64,000 bases of DNA from PFL42 sp963789825 (GTDB lineage Bacteria; Chloroflexota; Anaerolineae; Anaerolineales; E44-bin32): contig CAWBME010000006.1 in assembly GCA_963789825.1 (NCBI GenBank), positions 868,001 through 932,000 of the forward strand. Reading direction: 5' to 3'. Below are positions 8,021-17,380 of the stretch, one piece after another. The notes beneath the pieces were generated by a model. The model saw only the letters and a program-made list of their open reading frames with translations. It did no database searches and was not told where the DNA came from. The number at the start of each line of letters is the position of its first letter. Position 1 is the stretch's first letter. Both the position numbers and the translations under genes were made by a program.

Positions 8021-9433
8021 TTGACCCCCACCCCCCCACCCTCTGCCTCATACCGCCAGCGGTTCGTCGGCCTGGAGATCGAGGTGCCACTGCTGGACGG
8101 CCGCCGGCGGCCCTACATCAATCTGGACAACGCCGCCTCCACCCCACCCCTGCGCAGCGTGCGCGATGGAATCAACGAGTTCCTCGACTACTACGCCAGC
8201 GTTCACCGCGGCACGGGTTTCAAGTCGCAGCTGTCGACCTGGGCCTATGAGCAGGCGCGCCAGCGCTGCCTGGAATTCGTCGGCGCCGACCCGCACACCC
8301 ACACCTGCGTGTTCGTCAAGAACACGACCGAGGCGATCAACAAGCTTGCCCGGCGCATGGCGCTCGGTCCTCAGGATCTGGTGCTGACGACGACCATGGA
8401 ACACCACTCGGACGACCTGCCCTGGCGCGCGGCCTGCGAGGTGCGGCATGTGGGGCTGCTGCCCGACGGACGGCTCGACGAGGAGGACTTCGATCGGCAG
8501 CTGGCCGAGCACGGCAGTCGGGTGAGACTGGTGGCGGTGACTGGCGCCAGCAATGTCACTGGCTACCTGAATCCGCTTCACCGCCTGGCGCGGAAGGCGC
8601 ACGCCGCCGGCGCCTGGATCCTGGCCGACTGTGCGCAACTTGCGCCGCACCGCCCGGTCGATGTGCGGGAAGACACCGATCCCGAGCACCTCGACTTCGT
8701 GGCGCTCAGCGCCCACAAGATGTACGCCCCCTACGGGACCGGCGCCCTGATCGGCCGCACGGCCTTCTTCGAGGCCGGCGTCCCCGACGTCGTGGGCGGC
8801 GGCACGGTGGAGGTGGTGACCATCGAAGACGTGGCCTGGGCCGGCCCGCCCGACCGGGAAGAGGCAGGCTCGCCGAATGTGGTCGGGGCGGTCGCCATGG
8901 CGCTGGCCATCGCCGAGCTACAGTCGATCGGCATGGCCGCCGTGGCCCAGCATGAGGCCGAGCTGACCGAACACGCCCTCCGACGGTTGACCGAGGTGCC
9001 CGGCCTGCAGCTGTACGGTGACCCCCATCCCGGGCGGGCAGCGGAGCGGCTGGGCGTGATTCCCTTCAGCCTGGATGGCCGCTCCCACTTCGAAGTCGCC
9101 GCCATCTTGGGGCACGAGCACGGGATCGGCGTGCGCAGCGGCTGCTTCTGTGCCCACCCCTACGTGCTTCATCTGCTGGGGCTGAATCGTGAACAGGCGG
9201 CCGAATCCCGTCGCCGCATCCTGGAGGGGGATCGGCGTGACATGCCCGGGATGGTCCGGGCGAGTTTCGCCCTGTACAACACCCTTCAGGAGGTTGATGC
9301 GCTGGTCGAAGCACTGCTGGCGATCACCCGCGGCGACGTGGGCGGACGCTACACGCAGGACGCCCACACCGGCGAGTATGTCCCCGAGAATCGAGTGTTC
9401 GACTTCCCGTCGGTTCTCCCTCAACTCGGATAG
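8021..9433 (+). CDS. cysteine desulfurase-like class V aminotransferase (PLP enzyme)
   Basis: A 470-residue, PLP-dependent fold-type I enzyme of the SufS/NifS/Csd group. Visible: N-terminal NLDNAASTPPL, an STW...EQAR segment, FVKNTTEAIN, EHHSDDLPWR, ADCAQLAPHRPVD, and the cofactor lysine in SAHKMYAPYGTGALIG. A C-terminal Cys is in GVRSGCFCAHP, at the site where desulfurases carry their catalytic cysteine. Start TTG follows GAGG by six bases; no better ATG is nearby. It stands alone, without adjacent suf or isc genes, so sulfur transfer for a specific cofactor cannot be assigned. Residues after the PLP domain (ITRGDVGGRYTQD) are a short extension. It lies divergent from mraZ. Confidence 0.88.
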   Translation: MTPTPPPSASYRQRFVGLEIEVPLLDGRRRPYINLDNAASTPPLRSVRDGINEFLDYYASVHRGTGFKSQLSTWAYEQARQRCLEFVGADPHTHTCVFVKNTTEAINKLARRMALGPQDLVLTTTMEHHSDDLPWRAACEVRHVGLLPDGRLDEEDFDRQLAEHGSRVRLVAVTGASNVTGYLNPLHRLARKAHAAGAWILADCAQLAPHRPVDVREDTDPEHLDFVALSAHKMYAPYGTGALIGRTAFFEAGVPDVVGGGTVEVVTIEDVAWAGPPDREEAGSPNVVGAVAMALAIAELQSIGMAAVAQHEAELTEHALRRLTEVPGLQLYGDPHPGRAAERLGVIPFSLDGRSHFEVAAILGHEHGIGVRSGCFCAHPYVLHLLGLNREQAAESRRRILEGDRRDMPGMVRASFALYNTLQEVDALVEALLAITRGDVGGRYTQDAHTGEYVPENRVFDFPSVLPQLG

Positions 9434-9568
9434 CCGGCCGGGCCATCTCCCCATGAGGGCCCACAGGCGGGGCGAGGCCCGGGGTGTGCGCCTGCCGGGG
9501 GTTTAGGCGTGCGCCGAATCCGGGCCGTCTGTCCGTCGGCCGGCAGGAGTGTGCTCAGACAACGGTGC

Positions 9569-9595
9569 GGCCCCGGCGCGGTGTGCGCCGGGGCC
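9569..9595. terminator. hairpin between the PLP enzyme and RNase P RNA
   Basis: A perfect 11-bp stem (GGCCCCGGCGC at 9569-9579 with its complement at 9585-9595) and a five-base loop. It sits just beyond the 3' end of the RNase P RNA on the minus strand and after the PLP-enzyme gene on the plus strand. There is no T-run, so intrinsic termination is likely but not certain, and could serve both directions. Confidence 0.55.
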
Positions 9596-9602
9596 GATGC
9601 GT

Positions 9603-10011
9603 TGGGTCAGCCTGTAAGCCGCGTTCTGTCCAGTGTGGCCTGCGGTTTACGGGTAACCCGTCGTCCCGCCGGCCGCACCTGGGCGACCATCTCTCTGGGC
9701 TCAGGCGTTGCCGCCTGGCTCGTGCAGCCTACCCGGGGCTCAACGGTTGGGCACCCATCGCCCCTGCTTGGCCTTGCTCCGGATGGGGGTTGCCTGGCCG
9801 CCGGCATTGCTGCCGACGCCGGTGGTCTCTTACACCACCTTTTCACCCTGACCCCAGCTTACGCCGGGGCGGTTCTTTTCTGTGGCCCTGTCCCCAGGTC
9901 TCCCTGACCGGGAGTTACCCGGCACCCTGCCCGATGGAGCGCGGACTTTCCTCGAGCGGAAGACCCCAAAGTACCTGGGGCTTTGCCGCCCGCGGCCGCC
10001 CGGCCGACCCA
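9603..10011 (-). ncRNA. rnpB: RNase P RNA (class A)
   Basis: The catalytic RNA that matures tRNA 5' ends. On the minus strand the conserved core elements appear in order: GAGGAAAGTCCGCGCTCC near the 5' end, GGGACAGGGCCACAGAAA, GGTGTAAGAGACCACC, and the 3' segment ACAGAACGCGGCTTACAG followed by GCTGACCCA. The 5' end (TGGGTCGGCC, 10002-10011) pairs with the 3' end (GGCTGACCCA, 9603-9612) to close P1 with one G-U pair. This defines a length of about 409 nt, typical for the bacterial A type. Confidence 0.95.
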
Positions 10012-10022
10012 GCCTTGAGTCC

Positions 10023-10051
10023 ATCATACCGGCCGTCGGCAGGGTCGTCAA
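10023..10051 (-). promoter_or_regulatory. rnpB promoter
   Basis: Minus-strand -35 TTGACG (10046-10051), 17-base spacer, -10 TATGAT (10023-10028). The predicted start falls a few bases before the P1 helix of the RNase P RNA. Strong sigma70-type match. Confidence 0.8.
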
Positions 10052-10715
10052 CGCCGCGTCATGGCCACGATGTCCGAGGAATTCGCCTGCCTCACGCCGC
10101 TTCACTGGGAACGAAGCCGTCGACCACACTCTGATGACCTTCGATCCGGCCTCGAACCCTTCCCTCCTGCCGCTCCCCGAGGGAGCTCCCCTCTCCACAA
10201 GCCGGGATGCGCCGGCATCGGAGTGCTCAAACGGCCTCGGTGCTTGGACCCATCCCCCGGCCGGAGGCCCCACGTATGGTGCTCCTGGATGATGGGCTTG
10301 GTCACCGCTGTCCAGAGACGCCCACACGGGATGCCCACCTTTCAAGGCCATCCTTCTTGACGGACGGATGCTGCCAAAGGGACCGAGCTGAAGTCCGACA
10401 AGTCGAGGCGGCTCGGTCTTCCCAGCGAGAAGTCCAACGCCCGGGGGAAGACATCTCTGGGCACCAGGGCATGTCGAGTTGCCTGTGACCGACCGCCCAC
10501 TCCGGTGACGGGTCCGTTCACGCGCCACGACCCGCCCAGTCTGGCTCCTCACCTCCGTTGGACTCCTGTCCCTCCGTCGGATGGTCGACAGGTTTCTGGT
10601 TGCAGAGATCCAGGTCTGGAAGCAGCCCCGGCCTCGGAAGCAAGCCGCCAGCCACGGAACGGCGTTAACGTCATGCTGACGGGGGTGTGCTAACCTAGAG
10701 GCCGAACACGGATCC
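10052..10715. other. gene-less stretch, nothing recognised
   Basis: About 660 bases between the rnpB promoter and the promoter of the FmdB-like gene. Open frames exist on both strands because of the high GC, but their translations are Arg/Gly/Pro-rich and resemble no family I know. I see no tRNA, no conserved RNA core and no long repeats. It may hold eroded coding sequence or an unrecognised RNA. Confidence 0.4.
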
Positions 10716-10744
10716 TTGCGGGAACGGCGAGCGGGCCGTATACT
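10716..10744 (+). promoter_or_regulatory. promoter of the FmdB-like gene
   Basis: -35-like TTGCGG (10716-10721), 17-base spacer, -10 TATACT (10739-10744), about 25 bases before the ATG at 10770. Confidence 0.6.
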
Positions 10745-10769
10745 ACCCGTTCGATTGAGGCAATCTTAG

Positions 10770-11088
10770 ATGCCGCTGTACGCCTACCGCTGTGAGAATT
10801 GCGGGCTGCAATTTGACCAGGTGCAGCGGTTCACGGATTCGACGCTGACGACTTGCCCCGAGTGCGGCGAGGAGTTGCTGCGCAAGCTGTATCAGCCGGT
10901 GGGGATCATCTTCAAGGGTTCCGGCTTCTACGCCACGGATCACCGCTCACCCTCCGGTCAGGCCACTAACGGGAAGAAAGCCGAGAAGGAGAAGTCCGAC
11001 TCGGCGGGATGCCTGGCCCCGAAGAAGGAGAAATCCGACTCTGGCGGACGCCGCCCCGAAGAAGGAGACCCCCGCCGCCGAGAACTGA
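10770..11088 (+). CDS. FmdB family zinc-ribbon protein, frameshift near the 3' end
   Basis: A small zinc-ribbon protein of the FmdB putative regulatory family. The first 55 residues are typical: MPLYAYRCENCGLQFD with one CxxC, then TTCPECGEELLRKLYQP with a second CxxC, then the GIIFKGSGFYATDHR hallmark. A Lys/Ser/Ala/Pro-rich tail follows. An extra base near 11043-11046 removes the expected ending; corrected, the tail reads DAAPKKETPAAEN and stops at 11088, giving about 105 residues. A good Rho-independent terminator follows. The biochemical role of FmdB proteins is unproven; DNA or RNA contact is usually assumed. Confidence 0.88.
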
Positions 11089-11133
11089 AGCGGATCAGCC
11101 CCTTGGGGAGGGTCTCGCACCCCAGCCACTGCC

Positions 11134-11165
11134 GCCTGGCCAATGCGCCAGGCTTCTCTTTCTCT
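11134..11165 (+). terminator. terminator after the FmdB-like gene
   Basis: Stem GCCTGGC (11134-11140), six-base loop, GCCAGGC (11147-11153), followed by the T-rich TTCTCTTTCTCT. Confidence 0.65.
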
Positions 11166-11291
11166 CGGCTTGGCCGATCGCCCACCCCGGATGTGCTGGC
11201 TGCTCGTCGGGGGAAGCAAGAAGGCCCGGGCGTTGCCCGGACCCCGCGATCCTTTGTGCGTTGGCCGTTCACTCGGCAGACAAGAAGCAGT

Positions 11292-11597
11292 TCACATCTG
11301 GAAACCCCCGGCGGCTTGCACCACTCGGCACTCCAAGTTGGTCACATACTCCAGAAGCTTCTCGCGCAACGCTTCCCACGCTTCTCCCGAGAGCGCCTGC
11401 TCCATCGTCTGCCGATCGGGCGCCACACCGCCGGTCAGGATCTGAGGACGCTGACCATAGGTCGTGTACCAGGCTTCCGTCGGCTGGATGCCCAAGCGCT
11501 GCATCCCGGGGACGAAGTCGCGCACAACGAACTCGAAGTACTCCTGTTCGCGCCCGGGGAGGATGTCCCACGTCATCAGCAGCTTGACCACTGGCAA
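11292..11597 (-). CDS. hypothetical protein, possible dimeric alpha/beta-barrel fold
   Basis: A 101-residue protein with no signal peptide or membrane segment. The composition and layout (a beta-strand-like start VVKLLMTWDILPG, helix EQEYFEFVVRDFVPGMQRLG, strand EAWYTTYG, then a helix of charged residues EAWEALREKLLEYV) resemble small ferredoxin-like barrel proteins of the NIPSNAP/ABM type. I recognise no specific family motif. It lies 34 bases downstream of the metallo-beta-lactamase-fold gene on the same strand and is probably co-transcribed with it. Confidence 0.65.
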   Translation of the reverse strand: MPVVKLLMTWDILPGREQEYFEFVVRDFVPGMQRLGIQPTEAWYTTYGQRPQILTGGVAPDRQTMEQALSGEAWEALREKLLEYVTNLECRVVQAAGGFQM

Positions 11598-11631
11598 TCC
11601 CTTACCGCCTGGCAGCGCTCGCTACGAGCGC

Positions 11632-12273
11632 TCAGCCGGTCCGCTCCAACACGATCACCTGGGTGTCCTCTGTCAGGCCGCTCTTGGTGACCTTGAGCGC
11701 CGGCGCACCTTGCACCGAGGTCAGCCCCATCTCCGAGAGGAAGCGCTCGAGCGTCGCCAGCTTCAGCGTTTCCGGGCCGGTCATGAAGTGCATGGGGATG
11801 ACGATCGACGGCTCGATCAGGCTGAGGACCTCGGCGGCCTGGCCTGGCTCCATGCCCCCGCCGCCGCCGACGGGGACCAGGGCGATGTCGACCGGGCCCA
11901 GGTCCTCGATCTGTGCCTGCGTGGGCACATAGGCCAGGTCTCCCAGATGGGCGACCGAGACCGTCTCGTAGTCAAAGACGAAGATCGTGTTCGGGCGATC
12001 GCCGGTCTTCGTGTTGCCCTTGGCCTCCATTCGAATGCCGGTGATGAACACGCCGCCGATCTCATACTCTCCCGGCCCGCGGATCACCCGCCGCTCCCCT
12101 TTCACCGATTGGGTGCTGTTGTGGCCGGGTGCGTCATGGCTGACGGTGACGATGTCCGCCTTCAGCTTCGGCACGGGCAGGCCCACGGCTGAGTTGAAGG
12201 GATCGGTCACGACGGTCGCCAGACCGCGCTCAGACAAACGAAAGCAGGACAGTCCGTGCCAGACGATCTCCAC
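11632..12273 (-). CDS. metallo-beta-lactamase-fold hydrolase-like protein
   Basis: A 213-residue protein of the Zn-dependent MBL-fold group related to UPF0173/UlaG-like proteins: an N-terminal WHGLSCFRL segment, TDPF, TVSHDAPGHN, GPGEYEIGGVFITGI, VAHLGDLAYVPTQAQ and MHFMTGPET. The usual metal motif HxHxDH is replaced by SHDAPGHN, so one or more metal ligands are absent and activity may be altered or lost. Cytosolic, no signal peptide. Substrate unknown. Confidence 0.82.
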   Translation of the reverse strand: MEIVWHGLSCFRLSERGLATVVTDPFNSAVGLPVPKLKADIVTVSHDAPGHNSTQSVKGERRVIRGPGEYEIGGVFITGIRMEAKGNTKTGDRPNTIFVFDYETVSVAHLGDLAYVPTQAQIEDLGPVDIALVPVGGGGGMEPGQAAEVLSLIEPSIVIPMHFMTGPETLKLATLERFLSEMGLTSVQGAPALKVTKSGLTEDTQVIVLERTG

Positions 12274-12330
12274 ATCGCCTCCAAGTGCGGGGACGGCTGA
12301 TTATACCTGAGGCACGCGCGGCAGCGCCTG

Positions 12331-13578
12331 TCAGGCGCCCTCGCCGGGCGGCGCAGGGAGCGTCGCCCGGGCGTCGACCGGCGCCGGCGGCTCGATGGCA
12401 CTGGTCGCCAGACCGGCCTCCTGCAGGCGGCGCGCCGAGGGCAGCAGCCGTCGCTCCAGCGAGCCGATGGCCTGGTTGTAGGCCTCCGCGGCGCGGTTCA
12501 GCCCCTTGCCCACGTCCGCCAGGTGGTCGATGAAGGTCTCGAGGCGTTTGTAGACCTCCTGACCCAGCAGGGCGATGGCCCGGGCGTTGTCGGCGATCTG
12601 CGCCTGCTGCCAGCCGTAGGCCACCGACTTGAGCAAGGCCAGCAGCGTGACTGGCGAGGCGATCAGCACGTGCTGTTGGATCGCCTCCTCCAGCAGCGCC
12701 GGGTCGCTTTCGAAGGCAGCTCCCAGGCAGGCCTCGTTAGGGACGAACATCACGACGAAGTCCGGTGTGCGCTCGAACTGCTCCCAGTAGCGTCGCTGCC
12801 CCAGCTCACGCACGCGGGCCTTCATCGCCCGAGCATGCTCGCTCAACTTGGCACGGCGGGTCTCGTCATCGCGGGCCTCGATGGACTCGAGATAGGCGTT
12901 CAGCGGGACCTTGGCGTCGACCGGGACCACACCCTGGTTGGACAAGTGGACAATCATGTCCGGCCGACCAAGGTCGCCGCTGGACTGCTCCTCGAAGTCG
13001 ACATGCCGGACGAGGCCGGCCAGCTCGACCACACGGCGCAGCGTCACCTCGCCCCAGCGCCCACGCACAGAGCCCGACTTGAGCGCCTGCGCCAGCGTCA
13101 GCGTCGTGGTCTGCAGCGCGGTCTGCGCGCTGGCCAGCTGGCGCACTTGCTCTTGCAGCCCCGAGTAGGCTCCCTCGCGCTTCTGCTCGAGGTCGCGCAG
13201 ATGCGAATCGAGAGCCTGCAGGTTGGTGCGCAGCGGCTCGACCATACCGTGCATCTCGGATCGGTTGAGCGCCAGGTCGCCTTCGACCTTGCGCATCACG
13301 ACTTCGCCTTGGTCGCGCGCCCGGCGCAACAACTCGTCCGAGGTCAATTGCAGCGCCCGCCCGGCGAGTGAGTCGAACGCCTCCCGCAGCTTGGCCTCCG
13401 ACTGCTGCATCCAGGCCAGTTTCTCCTGATCGGCGCGCCGCTCGGCCTGCAGCTGGGCCAGCTGGATCTGGGCGCGGTCGCTGGCGACGCGTGTGCGCAC
13501 GACCGCCGCCAGGTAGCCCAGCGCACCGCCCAACATCAGGCATACGCCTGCGACCAAGGTTGCCGACCACAGGTCCAT
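12331..13578 (-). CDS. rmuC: RmuC-family protein (DNA recombination protein)
   Basis: A 415-residue protein with an N-terminal membrane anchor (residues 4-27), a long coiled coil (about residues 30-160, Gln/Arg/Glu/Leu-rich) and the RmuC nuclease-like domain. That domain shows GRWGEVTLRRVVELAGL, PDMIVHLSNQGVVPVDAKVPLNAYLE, DFVVMFVPNEACL, and ASPVTLLALLKSVAYGWQQ. RmuC limits inversions at short repeats in E. coli. ATG at 13578 is favoured over an upstream in-frame ATG because GGGAGG lies five bases before it and the membrane anchor follows at once. Confidence 0.93.
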   Translation of the reverse strand: MDLWSATLVAGVCLMLGGALGYLAAVVRTRVASDRAQIQLAQLQAERRADQEKLAWMQQSEAKLREAFDSLAGRALQLTSDELLRRARDQGEVVMRKVEGDLALNRSEMHGMVEPLRTNLQALDSHLRDLEQKREGAYSGLQEQVRQLASAQTALQTTTLTLAQALKSGSVRGRWGEVTLRRVVELAGLVRHVDFEEQSSGDLGRPDMIVHLSNQGVVPVDAKVPLNAYLESIEARDDETRRAKLSEHARAMKARVRELGQRRYWEQFERTPDFVVMFVPNEACLGAAFESDPALLEEAIQQHVLIASPVTLLALLKSVAYGWQQAQIADNARAIALLGQEVYKRLETFIDHLADVGKGLNRAAEAYNQAIGSLERRLLPSARRLQEAGLATSAIEPPAPVDARATLPAPPGEGA

Positions 13579-13806
13579 CTTGCCTCCCGTCCGGAGCCCG
13601 GACGAATCCTTCCATCTTCCCGCGAAAGCCCGCTGGCCGCAATCGCCCTCGCGAGCGATGCCGCTGGCAGACGAACGGCCGCCGGCTGGAGCGAGTAGAA
13701 TGGAAGTCCACTCCCAGCGGCCGGCCCGGATCTCCATCGTGCCCGGTCGGCTGGGATGGGCTCCTCAAGCGGAGCCATGTCCCATGCGGAGCGCACAGAT
13801 CGCCGT

Positions 13807-14725
13807 ATGAATTGCGCCATCGAAGTTTCCGGCCTGTCCAAGTCCTTCGGCAAAGTCGTCGCGGTCCAGGCCCTCGAGTTATCCATCGGTCCAGGCGAGA
13901 TCTACGGCTTCCTGGGATTGAACGGCGCCGGGAAGACGACGACCATCCGGGCGCTGCTAGGCATGATCCGCCCAAGCCAGGGCTCGGTGCGAGTGCTCGG
14001 CCAGCGCGTGGGTCCCGCGGGCCGCGGCCCGTGGCGCCGTGTCGGGCATCTCGTCGAAGCGCCCTCGGCCTACCCTGAGCTGACGATCCGTGAGAACCTG
14101 GAAATCGCCCGACGCCTGCACGCGATCTCCGATCGCGGCTGCGTCTCCCGGGCCATCGGACTCCTCGATCTGGAGCGCTACGCAGATCGCCGGACAGGAT
14201 CGCTTTCGACTGGAAGTCTGCAACGGATGGCGCTGGCGCGAGCGCTGCTGCATGACCCCGAGGTGCTGATCCTCGACGAACCGGCGAATGGCCTGGACCC
14301 GGCCGGGGTGGTCGAGATCCGCCAGCTGCTCCATCGCCTCGCAGTGGACAAGGGCGTGACGGTGTTCATGTCCAGTCACATCCTGACCGAGGTGGACCGA
14401 CTGGCGACCCGGATCGGAATCATCCATCGCGGTCGGCTGCTGGAGGAACTTGCCCCGGGCACGCTCAGCGATGCGGGCAAGCTGCGGGTGCAAGTACGGC
14501 CGGAGAAGCTGGCCCTCGCCGTAGAGGCGCTCGGGGCGGCCGGCCTGCATGCGATGGTCGACGCGGAGCACGGCCTCGCTGGCCTTGGACGACTCCCAGG
14601 CCTTGAGTGCGCCCGAGCAGGTGGCTACCCTCCTGGTCCACGCTGGAGCTCCCCCCACTTCTCTCGTCGTCGAGCAGGAGTCCCTCGAGGATCACTTCCT
14701 TCGCCTCACCGGAGGCAGGCTGTGA
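13807..14725 (+). CDS. ABC-2 type exporter ATP-binding protein, one frameshift
   Basis: The cytoplasmic ATPase of a two-gene exporter (BcrA/CcmA-like). Walker A is GLNGAGKTTT near residue 40, the signature region is LSTGSLQRMALARALL, Walker B is VLILDEP with the D-loop NGLDPAG, and the switch histidine is in FMSSHILTEVDRL. The frame changes at about 14575-14590; the corrected tail (ALDDSQALSAPEQ ... EDHFLRLTGGRL) is the usual C-terminal domain and ends at 14725, overlapping the GTG start of the permease. Substrate unknown. Confidence 0.88.
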
Positions 14726-15526
14726 CCGGCTTCCGCGCGGCGTTCTGGGCCGAGAGCCTCAAGGTGCGCCGCTCCAAGATCGTCCTGCTGACAACGGCCG
14801 GCTTCCTGATGCTTCCGCTTGTCGACACGTTCTTGATGTACGTGCTGATCGATCCCGAACGGGCTCGCGAGATGGGCTTGATCGGAATGAAGGCAGAGAT
14901 GACTGCCGGCTCGGCCGATTGGCCGACCTTCCTCATGGTCCTCTTCCTGGGGACGGCGGTCGCGGGAGGCATGCTGGGCGCGTTCGTCACGGCATGGGTC
15001 TTCGGACGCGAGATCTCGGACCACACCGCCAAGGAGTGGCTGGCCACGCCCACACCACGCGAGACGTACCGTCGGAGCCAAGTTCCTGCTCATCGCAGGC
15101 TGGATGGTGGGGGCCGCACTGTTGGCGTTCTGGCTGGGCGTCCTCCTGGCCTGGGGAAGTGCTGTGCCCGGCTTCTCCCCTGACCAGCTCTTGGCACTTT
15201 CCGTTCGTCAGCTTCTGATCATCGTGCTGACCTTCATGCTGATGCCCTTCGTCGCCCTGCTGGCCAGCGCAGGACGAGGCTATCTCGCCTGCACTCGGTT
15301 GGGCATTTCTCACCCTGGTGCTGGCGCAGATCTTCGCCCAGCTGGGTTGGGGAGAGTGGTTTCCGTGGGCTGTGCCGGCTGTGCTGGCCGATCCAACCGC
15401 CTCCGGGGGCGCGTCACCTCGAGTGGCACAGCCTGGCGCGTGGTGTCGCTGGCCTTCGTCGCCGGTCTGATCGCAACCCTTGCTTGGTGGCGGAAGCGGA
15501 TCACACGCGATAGACGCCTCCCATGA
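14722..15526 (+). CDS. ABC-2 type exporter permease, three frameshifts
   Basis: Membrane partner of the preceding ATPase, starting at a GTG that overlaps its stop. Six hydrophobic segments can be traced by following three frames: IVLLTTAGFLMLPLVDTFLM, FLMVLFLGTAVAGGMLGAF, then (after a shift near 15068-15078) LLIAGWMVGAALLAFWLGV and LLIIVLTFMLMPFVALLA. After a shift near 15285 comes LGWAFLTLVLAQIFAQLGW, and after a shift near 15410 VVSLAFVAGLIATLAWW. Each piece fits the ABC-2 fold, so the breaks look like sequence errors rather than decay. Confidence 0.75.
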
Positions 15527-15748
15527 AACCTATGCGACGGGTGGAAGGCTGTCTGCGTGCCGCCGTTTCCATGGCCACAAGGTGCGCACCATAGCCTTTC
15601 GAACATCCGAGCGAATGGCATGTCCGGAGTCGCCGTTGCACGGGTCCGGGGAGACGCCCGTGCTGCGCTCGCCTGCCCCGCCGTCCTCGTCAGCATACCA
15701 CTCCCAGGCAACGACAAGATTCCGTCACCGGAGGCACCTGACAGGCCC

Positions 15749-16581
15749 ATGGCCGACCACTCGCTCCGTTCCCCCATACCTTGCGGGTCGTCACCTTCAA
15801 CCTACTCAACGACTCCAACACTCTGGAACGAGCGAGCACCGTTGATCGTCGATGGATTGAAGTCCCTCGAGCCGGATGTGATCGCCCTGCAGGAAGTCAG
15901 GCTTCCTTCGAACAACGCCGCCTGGATCGCCGAGCAACTTGACGGATACGAGGCCGTACGTGTGCCCCAAGACCGGTGCCACGCGGTTTGCTCGAGGGCG
16001 AGGCACTGCTCAGCCGGCTTCCCGTCGAAGATCACTCGACGCTCGCCTTTGGACGGCAGGGGCGCGTCGCGCACCGCATCACCGTGCGCACGTCCGCCGG
16101 ACCCTGGGTGATCGGCAACGCCCACCTGTTCTTCAGCGCCTTCGACGACGTCACCCGGCGCTTCCATGTCCAGCGCCTGCTGGGTTGGCTACCCGAGGGG
16201 ACGCCAACGGTGGTGTGCGGCGACTTCAACGCCGAGCCGGGCTACGGCAGCATGGCGCTCATGCGCCGCCGCTTCCGTTCGGCGTATGCCGTTGCGCACG
16301 GCGCAGAGCCCGACTACACCTGCCCCACCCCACTGGACCGCGGACCAGGGTTCCGTCACGGCGTGCGCCGGCTGGCACTGCGCCTCCTGGGCTGGGTCCT
16401 GCGCCCCGGCCAGCCGTCCTGGCAGGGCACGCTCGACTACATCTTCGTCAGCCCGGAGATCCAGGTGGATCGCTGTGAACTGGTGCTCAACGCGCCCGAC
16501 CCGGCGAATCCATCGATCTACCCGTCCGACCACATGGGTTTGATGGCCACGTTGCGAGTCCCAGAGGGATCGCCCTCATGA
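15749..16581 (+). CDS. endonuclease/exonuclease/phosphatase family protein, frameshifted near the 5' end
   Basis: A Mg-dependent phosphoesterase of the DNase I/EEP fold. The N-terminal strand LRVVTFNLLNDS, the metal-binding Glu in IALQEVRLPS, NAHLFF, GDFNAEPGYGSM, the LDYIFVS strand and the terminal SDHMGLMATL with the catalytic His are all present, but spread over three frames with shifts near 15810 and 15975. The start is uncertain: ATG at 15749 is 18 bases from a GGAGG, and a TTG opens the LRVVTFN strand. It begins a plus-strand operon with the next two genes; the stop overlaps the next ATG. The substrate (DNA, sugar phosphate or phospholipid) is unknown. Confidence 0.78.
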
Positions 16582-17372
16582 CGTCGCTGCACCTGGAGGC
16601 GCTCCACCGGCTTGAACTCGGCGGCGGCTCGGTCGAGACCATCGCTGGCCAGGTCACCCGCCTTGCCGTGCCCCCGAAGGCCTCCGGCTACGCCGATGCC
16701 CAGCTGGACGACACGGCCGCGCTTGCCGCGCAAGCCCGTTTCGCTGGCGACCCCCGCTGCGCCTTCGACTGCGCGCCCGCGCCTCGCAAGCGGTTCCGCA
16801 AGGGCACGCTCGGCTTCGGATTCTGGAACGACCCGTTTGCCCTGTCCCTCGGGCAAGGCGGGGCTGCCCGCAGGCTGCCGGCGCCGCCGCAGGCATTGTG
16901 GTTCTTCTACGCCTCGCCGCCGGCCGATCTGCGCTTCACGCCCGGTGCGGCTGGCCACGGCTGGAAAGCGATGCAGCTGACGACGCGCCGGATGCCCACG
17001 GCCATGCTGGTGGCTCTCGCCCCGGCAGCCGTCCTCCTGCTCTCAACTGCCACCGCTGCGCGGCCCGGTGCTGCGGCATGGCGCTGGGCCAGGTGCAGGC
17101 AGCCGAGGCCGATGCTGGCGGCGACCTTGCCGATTGGCACGCGTACGAAATCGACTGGCGGCCGACGGTACGGAGTTCCGCCTCGACGGTCAGCTCATGC
17201 TGCGCGCCCTCGATCCCGCTTGTCCGGCCCGCTCGGATTCGTCGCCTGGATCGACAACCAGTACGCCACGGCCACGCCCGAATCGGGATTCCGCTTCGGC
17301 CTGATCCCAACCCGACAGGCCCAATGGCTGGAGATCGAGGCGTTCGAGCTCTCGGCCGCAGGCGAAGCCTGA
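16578..17372 (+). CDS. hypothetical protein, possibly concanavalin-fold (GH16-like); several frameshifts
   Basis: Starts in an ATGA overlap with the EEP gene and ends eight bases before the HAD gene. The first 160 residues read in one frame (LEALHRLELGGGSVETI ... LGFGFWNDPF ... PPQALWFFYAS ... GWKAM). Then the sequence passes through two other frames (LADWHAYEIDW, then DGTEFRLDGQLMLRA) and returns to the first (PLGFVAWIDNQYATATP ... QWLEIEAFEL). The motif order WHxYEIDW, then DGxxxxLDG, then FVxWIDNQ, is what beta-sandwich lectin/GH16-like domains show, so a carbohydrate-related fold is plausible. The catalytic ExDxxE of GH16 is not evident, so I do not claim hydrolase activity. Confidence 0.55.
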   Translation: MTSLHLEALHRLELGGGSVETIAGQVTRLAVPPKASGYADAQLDDTAALAAQARFAGDPRCAFDCAPAPRKRFRKGTLGFGFWNDPFALSLGQGGAARRLPAPPQALWFFYASPPADLRFTPGAAGHGWKAMQLTTRRMPTAMLVALAPAAVLLLSTATAARPGAAAWRWARCRQPRPMLAATLPIGTRTKSTGGRRYGVPPRRSAHAARPRSRLSGPLGFVAWIDNQYATATPESGFRFGLIPTRQAQWLEIEAFELSAAGEA

Positions 17373-17380
17373 GACCAGCC

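Noticed and set aside
9830..10552. A minus-strand protein-coding gene of about 240 residues
   Set aside because: Its 3' part overlaps the RNase P RNA, and the translation is Arg/Gly/Pro-rich with no family resemblance; it is a high-GC chance frame.
12523..13371. Long plus-strand open frame opposite rmuC
   Set aside because: It is an antisense shadow of the well-supported RmuC gene, as are similar long frames opposite the ATPase repeats and murF.
16578..17372. A firm GH16 glycosidase call
   Set aside because: The beta-sandwich-like motifs are present but the catalytic ExDxxE is not visible and the gene is broken into several frames.
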